NCBI GenBank assembly: GCA_963693285.1
Contig: OY848919.1
Coordinates: forward strand, 8,365,461-8,429,460
DNA from: Xestospongia muta
Taxonomy: Eukaryota; Porifera; Demospongiae; Haplosclerida; Petrosiidae
Direction of reading: 5' to 3'
DNA: 64,000 nt
Shown here: positions 46,901 through 57,900 of the stretch, one piece after another
Numbering within the stretch: the first letter of the stretch is position 1
Layout of the letters: the number at the start of each line of letters is the position of its first letter
Program-made: the position numbers and the translations under genes
Notes under the pieces: generated by a model
Told to the model about the DNA's origin: nothing
The model's input: only the letters and a program-made list of their open reading frames with translations
Databases searched by the model: none

Positions 46901-49900
46901 TCATTTATAGGCGTTCTTTCTTCTAGTGCATTTCTTAAAGCAGCATTGAAAACAGAAGACTCTTCAGAGGCTCTCTCGTATGCAGGTTTACTAGCAGAAC
47001 TAATAAAAAGAAATTAAAAAATTACATGTTTTCACTAATACTACATGCATAGTACATGGCAAATGTTTTAGTGGCTTTCTCTTGTGAGAGTGTTCAAAAA
47101 TGACTTCATAGTCAATGTGGTTAACAAATTCAGGTAAAGGATTGTAAACTTTGACCTTCAGATTTTCAATTCAAACACATTCAAGGGGTACAAAAAGTGA
47201 GCTGACAAGGCAGTGTGCTTTATGGATCAATATATATTTCGAGGTGAAGCAGCTTAAGCCCAACTTTTTATAACCTAGTGGATATATACACTTACCATAA
47301 TATGATGTTAAACAGAAAGCAGCAGTTAAATATTAGTTGGTTCATGTTTCTGAAAATAACATCAAAAGTGTAAGCTAGAGAAAATATTCTGCTTTAGCGA
47401 AACAATAACTTATTTGACTTTAAAATTTGAAAGTTGTAGTTCTCAAGTCAGATTGTTAGTAGACCAAGTTTTAAACCTCCAAGTTGCCCGTGAATGATTT
47501 GGACAAAAATCAAATATGTCCAAAATTCTAATATCTAATAATTAGCTCTATATTTACTTCAATGTAATGAAGGTCCTTATACTCATTATTACTAAAAAAG
47601 AGTAACATCTATTTTGCCAATTTCTAAAGTAACAACATTATCTGATTATCAAAAGTTGAACTATAGCTCTCAAAGAGTTGACTACTTAGCACTCTTTATT
47701 CTCCTATGTTTGCTTTGGGGAAACCATACAAGTGCTTCACCACTTCCTGTTGCACAAGAGATATGTAATGTCTACCAGGTGTAGTATTCAATGTATGAAC
47801 TAAGGAAACAATAGTGTTACTTTGCACTATCAATAGAGAATACAAGGTATTTTAGGGAAGTGTCAGCAAGCTAAAGAAAGCTAACATGCAGACAAAAAGA
47901 TCACTTATCTCTAGCCTAAGTTATCAAGAGGCTTTTCTTTGATTCTCCGTATCTGTACTACCTCTAACAGCCTAAACTTTCTCATAATCTATTGTTTTTA
48001 CATTTTGTGCTCTCTTGTTTAAAATTTCTCAATATCCCGATCAATTCAACCATAGCTAATAGAGTGCATCTGTGGTGTAACATGAACCATTTGCACACAT
48101 GTACAACTGATGTGGGGCTTGCTCATGTTTACATAATTAAAGAAATACCACTAACCAGGACCATATCTTGTAGATATTAGCAAAACCACATTCATTCTGA
48201 GGTTTGGTAGGGCCAACTACAGTTTCAGCATCATAACTAACAAAACAAAAATACACAAATAATTATATCCAGTTATCATTCCAGCTACATACCTCACTCG
48301 GCAACAATCAAGGAACATGAATACTTTGCTTTTGGTTACTTGTAATCGATAAGATACAAGTTCAGCTGGAATGCAGGCATCACAACTAATGGGTAGTGTG
48401 ACATCCACTGGCATAATATAGTTCATGTTCTGGTAGCTAAAACCATGACCAGAATAATAAAATACAACATAGACACCAGAATCCAATAAACGACAGAAGT
48501 AGTCCAAGATTTTCATCATTTCACCAAACTGCACATCAGAAAATGAAAATACCTTAAAACCAATTTTGTTGAGAGTATCAGACAAAAGCATAACATCGCT
48601 GTGTGGATTTGTAAGTGATTTTATTTCACTACAATCGTACTTCTTGTTACCAATTAAAATAGCAATTTTTTCCCTTGCTAAAAAATTGAAATATAAACAC
48701 AAGTTATATTAACATGTTGTGTATAGTCACATTGTTACAACCTTTATCATAGCAAAGATCAAATTCTAGCTTTAATATGTGCCCTAGTTCTATAATTGTG
48801 AGGTATTGGTATATAGTAACTATCTCAAAAGAAAACTTTTAAATCACGTTATGCTACAGAAACAACAAAATTATTTTACTCATAAGCTACTTGGAAATTT
48901 CTATCCCACAAAAATAACTATGGCTATGGTAAATAGCTACCTGCAATAGCTTATAACATTACTCATTGCTTACCATATATCTTTCTATCTGCTGTCTGAA
49001 AGGACTGCTCAGCTAAACAAGAGTAAATTATTCATATGTAAATATATAAACCATTTAGCAGGTACGTTTAGTATTACTAATCACTACACACTAATATACT
49101 AGATAGGAATCATTGTTAAATTTTGATTACTACCTTACCATTACGTTGATCAATTTGGGTTTGATTGATTGTTTTTGATGCTATGAAAAAGGAAAAAATG
49201 TATATTACAAGGTTATATAAATATACAAATAAAAACTTACAGTCAATAGGAATTCCACATACAACCTTTACTTTATCAGTTCTTACTGACTCAGTTCCAC
49301 TGGTAAGTACACAATGATATGACCCAAACTGAAGGTCATTGATTGAAGACAAAGCTAACATATCTGATGTTTCATGTCTGAAATATAATAATATAACATG
49401 TAATATAATCACAAGTTACTTTTAAATGACTCTTTTGTGTATAATTATACATTAAAAAGGAATCACATTTTGCAACAATTAATCAAATAAAATTATGACA
49501 CATAATGACTCCATGAACAAAAACATTCAACTAGATTATAATATACCTTAACTCTTTGTCATCATGATACCACTGGTAATGTATCTCACTCATTGATACT
49601 GCCTCACAGGTCAGAGTTATAGAGTCATCCTTCACACACACATACGACTTTGGCTGAGTCACAATACGTAAACCTATAGTTGTGATTAGTAATTCAACAT
49701 GTATGTATTGTGTGGTACATGAACTTTAAAAGTACAGTTTTGTTTGATGCTCTGTATCATTTTACTTTTTTCTATCTTTTTGGGTTCACATTTAACAGTG
49801 ACTACATTGGAAGGCACAAATTCCTCCTCGTTTTGGGCCTGACAAATATACTTCCCCCAATGAGTGCCTTGCAATGATGTAAACTCTAACACTCCATACT

Positions 49901-50056
49901 CCATAAATGTTTGGTCTACTTTGACTTTTCGATCACCTTCATTTTTTAGCCACAGATATTGTATTGGACCTTTTCCAACAGCCTCGCAATGCAGTAGAGC
50001 ATATTGCCCAATATAACCATAGACAGGTTTGGGCTGATGTTCAAACCAAACTATAG

Positions 50057-50098
<42 letters not shown>

Positions 50099-52041
50099 AT
50101 CACAATGAACAAGCCTTTCTTATACCATAAAATATTGGTATGTGCGAGTATGACCTTGATAATAACCTTGCTACTTCTTTATTGACTTTTTAAAATAGGA
50201 GAATGTAATTTAAGATATGGAAATCAAAGGTTACGAATAAATCATTGTTATAGTTTATACTATATGTGTATGTGTTGTAGTGGTAAACACTAATATTGTC
50301 TCTTACTTGAATGTACAGTGACTTTAGCTTCATCAGAGACAACTTGTGTAACAAAACCGTCTGTACTAACCATGCAGCAAAATATCAAAATATCATGTTT
50401 GGGCCAGGAATAATTTAATACAGACTTCTCAACTCTTTCGTCAGAGTGCAAAGTCACAGGACGTCCTATACATGTATATCAAAACAAATTAACAACAGCT
50501 ATGAATAAGCACTGTTTATTACCTGGTTTTTTTCTGATCCATTTGTATGTAATAGGCTTTCTAGATTGACTTTTAGCTACACATTCCAACTGAAATGTTT
50601 TATTGTAGTGACATTCCAAATTAAGTGGTTGTATAACAATTTCAATATCTTTGTCAGCTTCACACACCAACAGAAATAATGATTACAACATTACTGAATA
50701 CAGAAACAAACCTTCATATAGTGCATCACGTAGTGTAATACTAGCAGCACTTTCACTTCTTATTCTAGACACATTCTCAGACTGATCAGACTCTGGATTC
50801 AAATATGGGTCATTGTTAGTTTCTAAAGGGAATCAATGTTCCATGGAGAAATGTCAGGTTAACATTGACATGTATTTACTTGAAATGTATTATACCCTAT
50901 CACAGGCAAGGATAACGGTATTTTATAGTTTATCCTTCTGTGTGTGTTTGTTTATGTGTATGTTCCTATGCCATAGTAATTTGACTCAAAAAATCATTTG
51001 CTACTCAGTAAAGACATTTGGTACAGATTTCAATCTACTACTCGCCTACACTATTCTATTTAAAGAATAACTTAAAAAAAAAACGATTAATGTATGCTAT
51101 GTAAAACCTATCAAAATTCTTTACCAAAATATTTCCAGCAATAACTAATCACATCAGAACATATTGTATGTTAGTACTGTAGCACTAAATGATCATAGCT
51201 GGTTTTGAAAAGTAACAAGGGTAGTAACTATATGTATACTATACAACAACATGTACAAGATTTGGTTAAAACCACACCTCTTACATTATTGATTAAAAAC
51301 AAGATTCAACCATCTCCATGTCATGTAAGTATAAAGTTAACACTTACAACCATTAAAGTGTACAAGTATTATTTACCAGGTATTGGGTATTTCAATACTT
51401 CGACTTTAACTGTGTGTGATATCACAGAGCGCTTATGATTATTGATATGTGGATTAGTCAGTACACACTTGTAGTCTCCAGTATGTGATGTATTAACATT
51501 ACTGATCTTAAGAACAGAGTCAGTTTCATCAAGTAATGGTGTGTCATTCCAGTACCACTGGTATTGAGGAGGTGATGGGACACAATCTCCTTCACACCTT
51601 AATACTAATACATTTCCACATCGTAACGACTGTGAAGAGGGATGTTCTGATATAACTGGAATAGCTGTGTTTGTGTGTGCATGTGATCAAGATATAAGTC
51701 AGTAATATTTTGACAAATTGTCAGATAATGTATATAAACTCACTTGTTTGCATGAATAAATTAAAAGCTTTGGTACATTTAATGGTCTCCAGACAGTTGA
51801 TAAAGGTCTTGTAGGTTAACCCACGTTCTCTAAGGTCACACAACAGTTTGAAAGAAGGACTGCCAGTTGCTGTATTGCCCTCTTCTGCGAAGGTTTCGAT
51901 CTGGTCCTCTGTGTAAACCTTTTGAGGCAAGTTGTCTATAAACAGACGCCAGAACTCCTCATCTTCTACATCGGATATTTCATCTAAATACAGAGCAGCC
52001 TGCTTTAGTTTGTCTTTTTGAACGTCCTTTAAAGTTGTCAT
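43992..52041 (-). CDS. MALT1-like paracaspase with death domain and four N-terminal Ig domains
   Basis: Exons on the minus strand: 52041-51744, 51664-51377, 50822-50712, 50657-50523, 50465-50307, 50050-49766, 49673-49547, 49377-49241, 49180-49139, 49012-48974, 48677-48293, 48236-48149, 47771-47725, 46999-46878, 46789-46625, 46213-46056, 45830-45735 and probably 44099-43992. Phases close throughout, giving about 929 residues (human MALT1 has 824). Residues 1-99 are a death domain (EDEEFWRLF, LLCDLRERGLTYKTF). Four Ig domains follow at about 101-190, 237-330, 333-420 and 429-508, each with paired Cys and a Trp. The caspase-like domain starts at REKIAILIGN (542); His618 (YYSGHGF) and Cys666 (FLDCCRVR) match the catalytic pair. 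VTLHISCATGSGEA, FNAALRNALEE and the region after 755 match the rest of the protease and the C-terminal Ig-like domain. MALT1 cleaves after arginine and drives NF-kB signalling with BCL10 and CARD proteins. Both catalytic residues are kept, so activity is likely. The last exon is uncertain. Confidence 0.87.
44100..45734 (-). other. Likely last intron of the MALT1-like gene (~1.6 kb)
   Basis: No further exon is confidently recognised here apart from the 45677-45709 candidate. It is much longer than most introns in this gene. A strong donor at about 45615 (ccgtaagt) follows an open but out-of-phase stretch and is left unassigned. Confidence 0.5.
45677..45709 (-). other. Alternative terminal exon candidate for the MALT1-like gene
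   Basis: After a good acceptor (atcactttcag), splicing in phase from exon 45830-45735 reads EHILSILMEE and stops at TAG 45677-45679. The EH directly after LK resembles vertebrate MALT1, but the tail is then very short. The competing exon 44099-43992 gives NQVSNLLKIVAVKHTG and 19 further residues after the same LK and better preserves a beta-strand pattern, so I prefer that one. Confidence 0.35.
47296..47349 (-). other. Candidate alternative or poison exon inside the MALT1-like gene
   Basis: A 54-bp segment has a good acceptor (ttattttcag) and a strong donor (gtaagt) and is not needed for the main reading frame. Its length is a multiple of three, but joining it after exon 47771-47725 creates an immediate TGA (tg + a). 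Its internal ATG reads MNQLIFNCCFLFNII and splices in phase into the next exon (46999). It could be a poison exon, an alternative first exon, or chance. Confidence 0.3.
48149..48677 (-). other. Caspase-like catalytic core of the MALT1-like protein
   Basis: Two exons (48677-48293 and 48236-48149) encode the core. The N-terminal strand is KIAILIGNKKY, the histidine box is VVFYYSGHGF, MPVDV follows it, and the cysteine box is KVFMFLDCCR. The doublet Cys665-Cys666 replaces the Met-Cys of vertebrate MALT1, and the second Cys aligns with the nucleophile. The acidic specificity features of true caspases were not recognised, in keeping with paracaspase rather than caspase identity. Confidence 0.85.
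49241..51664 (-). other. Four Ig-like domains of the MALT1-like protein
   Basis: Ig1 is one exon (51664-51377; LRCEGDC, YQWYWND, DYKCVL). A low-complexity Ser/Glu linker exon follows (50822-50712). Ig2 is split over 50657-50523 and 50465-50307 (LECVAKS, YKWIRKK, FCCMVS). Ig3 is one exon (50050-49766; LHCEAVG, YLWLKNE, YICQAQN). Ig4 is split over 49673-49547 and 49377-49241 (LTCEAVS, YQWYHDD, YHCVLT). Most boundaries are phase 1, the usual phase for mobile Ig exons. Vertebrate MALT1 has two such domains before the protease. Confidence 0.82.
50061..50094 (-). repeat. (TC)n microsatellite forming an intron polypyrimidine tract
   Basis: About 17 GA units on the plus strand, (TC)n in the sense of the gene, lie 10 bases upstream of the acceptor of the Ig3 exon (50050) of the MALT1-like gene. 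Confidence 0.95.
51744..52041 (-). other. Death domain exon of the MALT1-like gene
   Basis: This single first exon encodes 99 residues from MTTLKDVQKDKLKQA to LFMQ. The pattern EEFWRLFIDNL then SPSFKLLCDLRERG and YKTFINCLETI fits the six-helix death-fold core, with the helix-5 LL.DLRERG motif clear. In MALT1 this domain helps bind BCL10 filaments. The ATG at 52041 is the first in the frame and is followed by a strong GTGAGT donor. Confidence 0.8.
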
Positions 52042-52403
52042 GTTTATTACTCTCCAAATCCTTACTCAGCAGTCAACACTTATAATTGACTCCTCCCAAT
52101 CATAATCGCAGGCAAGCCATGAATCTCATCATCCAAATAGCCCCGTTCCTAGACACCAAGAAAGAGATTCTCGGACCCATGGATAAGTGTGAATATTCAG
52201 ATTCATAGTAGACCACACAACCAATTTATTGTTAAGTAATTAACAATCACCACTAAAAGTCTAAACATTAATCATAAAATAGTAAAAATGTCTGCACACA
52301 ACCTAAACTAAAAAATAGCAATAAAATACCATCTAAAATATTAATTAGCGAAAACCAGTCAATTATTTAAGCAGCATTCAGTACTAGTAGTAAATAATAT
52401 ACA
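52042..52403 (-). promoter_or_regulatory. MALT1-like promoter and ABCA 3' region (362 bp)
   Basis: The ABCA stop codon and the MALT1-like start codon are only 362 bp apart on the same strand, so this stretch must hold the ABCA 3' end and the MALT1-like promoter. No core promoter motif stands out. Confidence 0.5.
52225..52230 (-). promoter_or_regulatory. Candidate polyadenylation signal AATAAA for the ABCA gene
   Basis: TTTATT on the plus strand (AATAAA in sense) lies about 175 bp beyond the ABCA stop codon and about 185 bp before the next start codon, a plausible position. Confidence 0.45.
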
Positions 52404-53213
52404 TTACATACTAGTGTCTTCTTGTTCTTGAGCAAAGTTAATGAAGACCTAAAGTGAGATATCAAAAACTAAACTATTAGTTTATATAAAGATTCTTTAT
52501 CTCTATGTACAATATCTATCAGTACAAGTATTCAAAGGACCACAGAGTGACTGATACATAAACCAATATGCATGATGTTGAATCAAAAGGACAAACAGCT
52601 AAGAGAAGCATTTCATGTGGGAGATGTCTCAACTGCTTCAATAACCCATTTATTCCATGCCCAATGGGCAATAGATCTCAAAACATTATGTGAAAAGAAA
52701 CTATACAATTCATGTATTAGATTGTTATACAGTTTACCTGGTCAAGTGTAGTCTGACTAACACTGTAGCTGTTGATAAGCAATTGCTCCTTATTTTGTTC
52801 CACAGTACTAAACAACCTGGACCAAGTGACACCTTCAGCTGGAATACGGAATGTAACAGTACCCTACAAACAATAACATACTCAATGTTAATACAATGCA
52901 TAATACATGGATGTACTAGCAATCTATGAATGACAAGAACTGTATTCTCAGTATTTTGTGAATTAGAGTGCACCACTAACTTGGTGCTGTTCAAGAATCA
53001 AAGATCCCGGAAAAGTGTTAGTAATAAACTGTTGGACTTGTGAAGTGTCATAAACATTACTGGGAATAATAGTCCTTCTTGTAGGAGAAAGTGGAGCTGA
53101 TGATGGGTTACCATGGCGACTACCACGTTGACTACGAGAAAAAACAAAAGCATTTTCGTTGACAGTACCGGATGGTGAAACTTTGATTTGTAGTGTGTAA
53201 CCAGAACCAAATC

Positions 53214-53269
<56 letters not shown>

Positions 53270-54905
53270 CTTGTTGTCCCAGGAACGACAACATACTTGC
53301 TCTTAAGATGCTGTATGCTACCCAAACATTTAAATGTTCCATTAACCATTATAGCAAGTCTTGTACAAAGAGCTTCGCATTCTTCCATACTGAAAAAAAC
53401 AATAACATAATATCAATTTCTTTTATCTAACTATCATCTCTTCATGTACATGTGTCTACATGCCAATCTGTCCATCCAACCATCTCATTATCTACTTTGT
53501 CTACCTATGAGAAGTTAGTATAACACTCCTTCCTTCTTTAATTATGTCAGTCAAAACATTCCAGAGAAATCGCCTTGTAGCTGGATCCATACCAGTAGTA
53601 GGTTCATCAAGTAAAAGAATAGGGGGGTTACCCACTAGAGCTATTGCAGTACTGAGTTTTCTCTTATTGCCACCACTAAATGAACAAGAAATGTTACAAC
53701 AGTTAAGGTACCATAATGAAGCCATAGCCCCCTAGCCATTATCTAGAAAATTACATTGAAACTACATTTCGGTACCTGTAGGTTTCACATCTTTTGTTAG
53801 CGTGTTTATTTAAATCTAAACGATCTATTTCAGCTTGAACTGCTCCCTTAATAGCCTTTTCAGGAATACCCCTCAGTCTAGCAAACATTGTCAGGATTTC
53901 TTTTCCAGTTAATTTCTCAATAAGAGCATCAAACTGTGGACAGTAACCAATATGTTGTTGGACTTGACGTAATTGAGTTCTGAGGGATATAAGATTGTTA
54001 CCAACTCATTAAATAATGTTATATATTAATACATGCAGAATCATATATTGCTGAGATTTCATTCAACTTAAAAGTGACACTCTGAATAAAGGAAATACAA
54101 ATATTCCCTGTATTCAGGATAATTGTTATGCCATGCTGGAGGAATGATGACTTAAATATACACTAATGAAAAGGTACTGAAGATACTGTATTCATAGAGA
54201 AACACTGACTAGAGCTAAAAGATTGTATAATTAGCAATTGTATTTGTGGAAGACTATAGCTATAGAATGCTAGAAATATGGGCAGAGAAGCAAGCTATGC
54301 AGAGAGAAGCATGGAGCATCATCAGTCACACCCATCATCTAGAGCTCACACTGTTAGGGTGAATGAATTATTTGGTTGCCATATGTATCAAGGTTGTAAG
54401 GATGGCCTTTGATTTCATCAGTTGCATACAACAATAGAATAAAAAAGTGAGTAGACATATGGTCAACACATGTTCCAAGATGATTGAAGAACTGCCTGGC
54501 ACAATTAATATACCAGACATTTGTTTGTAATTGATGTTTGAATGTGAAAACAGTAGTGAAAGATCATTCAAAGTGGCAACAATAAAGTGTTGTCATTACA
54601 AAATAAGATAACTATAATTATGTAGTGCTTTTAGAAAAATAAACAATTTTTACATCGTTAACAAGACAGTACGTAATTTAGATATACCTGATATCATAGC
54701 CACTCAAAATAGCTGTACCATAAGTAGGAGTAATGTCTCCGGTCAACATTTTAAAGGTGGTAGTTTTACCAGCTCCATTGACACCTAGTAATCCAAAACA
54801 CTCACCACTGGGTATAATAAGACTAATGCCATTCACAGCTAACTTGCAGCCACCTTGACAATATGGCCAACAGATACAGACAGTGGCTGTGAGATCTTTG
54901 TACTC
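52404..54905 (-). other. Nucleotide-binding domain 2 and C-terminal tail of the ABCA protein
   Basis: Walker A is [10 protein letters not shown] (54905-54688). The signature [10 protein letters not shown] begins at the end of 53979-53776 and continues in 53675-53505, which also holds Walker [14 protein letters not shown]. The H-loop TSHSM spans the 53505/53389 junction. After [11 protein letters not shown] comes an unusual Ser/Arg-rich stretch, then [20 protein letters not shown] and the stop at 52404-52406. Confidence 0.93.
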
Positions 54906-57900
54906 CTATAAAGAAAATACACATTCAAACTCTCAAATTCATTATACCATATTTATTGTTTAATGTGAACAATTACACAATGGTGTTAATAAATTAAATC
55001 TTAAACAAATGAAGTACATGTACTACAATAACTATACTCTGTCTGAGTTGAAAAGACTAAGAAAAAGGTGTCCTATCCATGAATGTAAGGTGAGGTATTC
55101 CTAACCTATTATATGCAATTAGTGCTGAAGTACATTTTAATTTTATTATTTTATGGTGGCTCTTCTCAACTTGAACAGAGTATAATGAATTTTATTTGTG
55201 TCATGTCCTGTTAAGAATGAGATATACAATAGAATATTACGTATGGCTGGGTAATATGAATATTCTAAGTGACAAGTGCTTTAGCATATATATATGTGGT
55301 TTGATCATGCTTAGGAAGGTGATAATTGCTTTATTGTAACCTGTAACCAAAGGCATACAAAAGCATGTGATTAAATGTGCTCACAGAGAAACAGTTACTC
55401 AACATTTAAGAAAGTAAAGAACAGAAGAATCAGACAATACGTTAATTAACGCTACTATTAATTACACATCCTAATTTTAGCAAATTTAGTGAGTATTTAA
55501 TAATTGCCAAAATTTGGGTGGTAAATTTCTTCTATAAAAAATCAAGTGAAAAGGGTGTGATTTTGAAATGTTGATAAAGTTAATTTGAAACCCCAAAATG
55601 TTTCAAAATTGCTAAAATTAGTTTAATAGAAGTAATTAATAGTAGGCTTAAAGAGCAAAAGGTTGCTTAAAGATGTCTAAAGCAGTGTCAAAGCAAATGA
55701 GACCATACATTAAGTCATATGTTTCATATATGTATCTACTTTAACAATTCTTTATCTTCTGGTTATGACAGAACTACAAGGGGGATTAAACTGGACTCTT
55801 CATTCCAATATTGTAATATAGTCTTTACTGTGACAGATCTGGAATATTCACACATTCCTAGTTTAAATAGGAATAAGCTATGAGTCTTACATAATCAATT
55901 GATCTATATTAATTCACTAGACCCTAAAACTTTTTATACCTTAAACATACAATGAAGTACTGAAGATATGTCACATATACAAGTACCCTGTTTAGGGTCT
56001 TTAGTGCACTCAAAATATTCTTCCATTTAAATAATCCAGATTGTATAATTGTAACAGATATCCTACCAATTTGAATACTTGCTTCAACTTCAATACATTT
56101 GCTCACTTTGATCAAATTCTTTATAACTATAGCATCAGATTCAGTGTACTCAGTTAAAGAATTCACCTTCCTCTTTTCAGCAGTTACATCCTCCTCCTCC
56201 TCCTAAAAGACATTACAATATTATTACTGTAGCTACTCTGTATGACTACCTCAGGTAATACTATAAGCTCAACTTCTTGTTTTTTACGACGATTTAAAAG
56301 TAGCTTCAGTTCAGGAATAAAGAAATGTCTCTGTATTTATGAGAATATCATTACTCTTGGTACAAGGATTGAAAACAAAACAATATTTAAGTGTGAAAAG
56401 GATAATATAGCATAGCCTACCTCAATCATGATTGCAATGACTAGAAATAAGATACCCTCTAGTACCAAGTATAAAAAGACATGACCAATACCAGGAGACG
56501 AAAAGGTAAAGACATTGTTTGCATATGATGTTCCAGAAGCACTACAGACTCTGGTTGGGAGATAGTACAATTAAAGCATGTATTATATAGGAATACATAA
56601 TAATCAATGATCCTCATAGAGTATAGCATAGCTTACAATCGAGACACATCAGATTGTTCACATGTTTCTTTTGTCAGTTGGTTAGTGTACATTTTATTCA
56701 TTCCATTCAATAGCCTAACAATACAAGATATAGAACATTAATACAATACAACTGGGTGTTCAACCTACGCATATACTGGATGTAGCATAAAAATATAGTT
56801 TAGTGTATCAGATGTCTTTTGATTAGCAAGTACAGCTACTTGCACACCCAAAAGCATAACCTAAACATAAAAAAAACATCAGTAAATGTATTCTCAATGC
56901 TGTAAATACAGTGTATAGACACTTCTATATGCACATTCATCATAACAAAGTGGACAAAATAGTAATCTAGTGCAATGTTCCTTTAAAACTTATTTCTTAC
57001 CAAAGCTCCAAAGAAGAAGAGACAAAGCATTAAAACAAAAGCAACAAGAGCATTAGCAAACAGGAAAGACATCACATAATTGACAGGAATGATAGCCCAG
57101 CAACCAAACAACTAAATGAGACGAATAAATAAAATTTCATATAAACATCTGAACACTCAAAATCATCCATCAATCATCAAATGTTCGCTATCACACACTG
57201 TCATAAGGAGTCTACAATACACATACCAATAGCAGGAATAGAGCTCCAATGTTCTGTCCTTTGTAACCATTAATCTGGAAAGCAGCAAATACTATCACAG
57301 TCAATAGAACTGGTATTAATGCATTAAGTAAATCCCAAGCAAAAGTTGATAGCCAGTATGAACTAGCATGAACGCCACTCACAAACTGAAGATGTTTGGC
57401 CTATATATAAACAAAAGAGTTACATTACAGATCATACAGACAATGAAACTTACTTTTGAGTCTCGCTCTTGTACAATAAAAACAACGAAACTTGCAAACA
57501 AGAAACTTAATCCAAAAATAGATAAGACATTTATTATAATGCCGAAAAATTCATTTTGAGCATCAGTAACCTAGAAGGATATACAATCAAACAGGTAGAC
57601 AGCCTCACATGTTGCATATCACACACAACATACACCAATAACTGGACATTTAACATAAACATAACAGATGATGAGTCATAGAATAAAGCTTGGTGAATAT
57701 GATGTAGACAGAGACTCACATGATCTACATTCAATCAACTACTCACTTGTTCTTGGATCCTTCTAGGTAGTGGATAATTATAGACTGAGATGGTGACATT
57801 ACTATTCAAAGACTTCAAGTAAAGGTTATAAAAACCATTAAGAGCAGCTGCCCCCATATGGTAAGGCTATATACAATAAAATAGATAACATGAATGCTGT

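Noticed and set aside
47992..48180. 62-codon plus-strand frame
   Set aside because: It overlaps the paracaspase exon 48149-48236 in antisense and the adjacent intron, with no homology recognised.
50813..51438. Plus-strand open frames of 85 and 77 codons
   Set aside because: They lie over an intron and antisense exon parts of the MALT1-like gene; composition is unlike its proteins.
52998..53388. Open frames with long Ser-Leu repeats on the minus strand
   Set aside because: They read through the intronic (TC)n microsatellite; splicing at ctctag restores the conserved ABCA sequence [13 protein letters not shown].
54368..54571. 67-codon minus-strand frame inside an ABCA intron
   Set aside because: It has no splice sites in the needed phase and no ABCA similarity.
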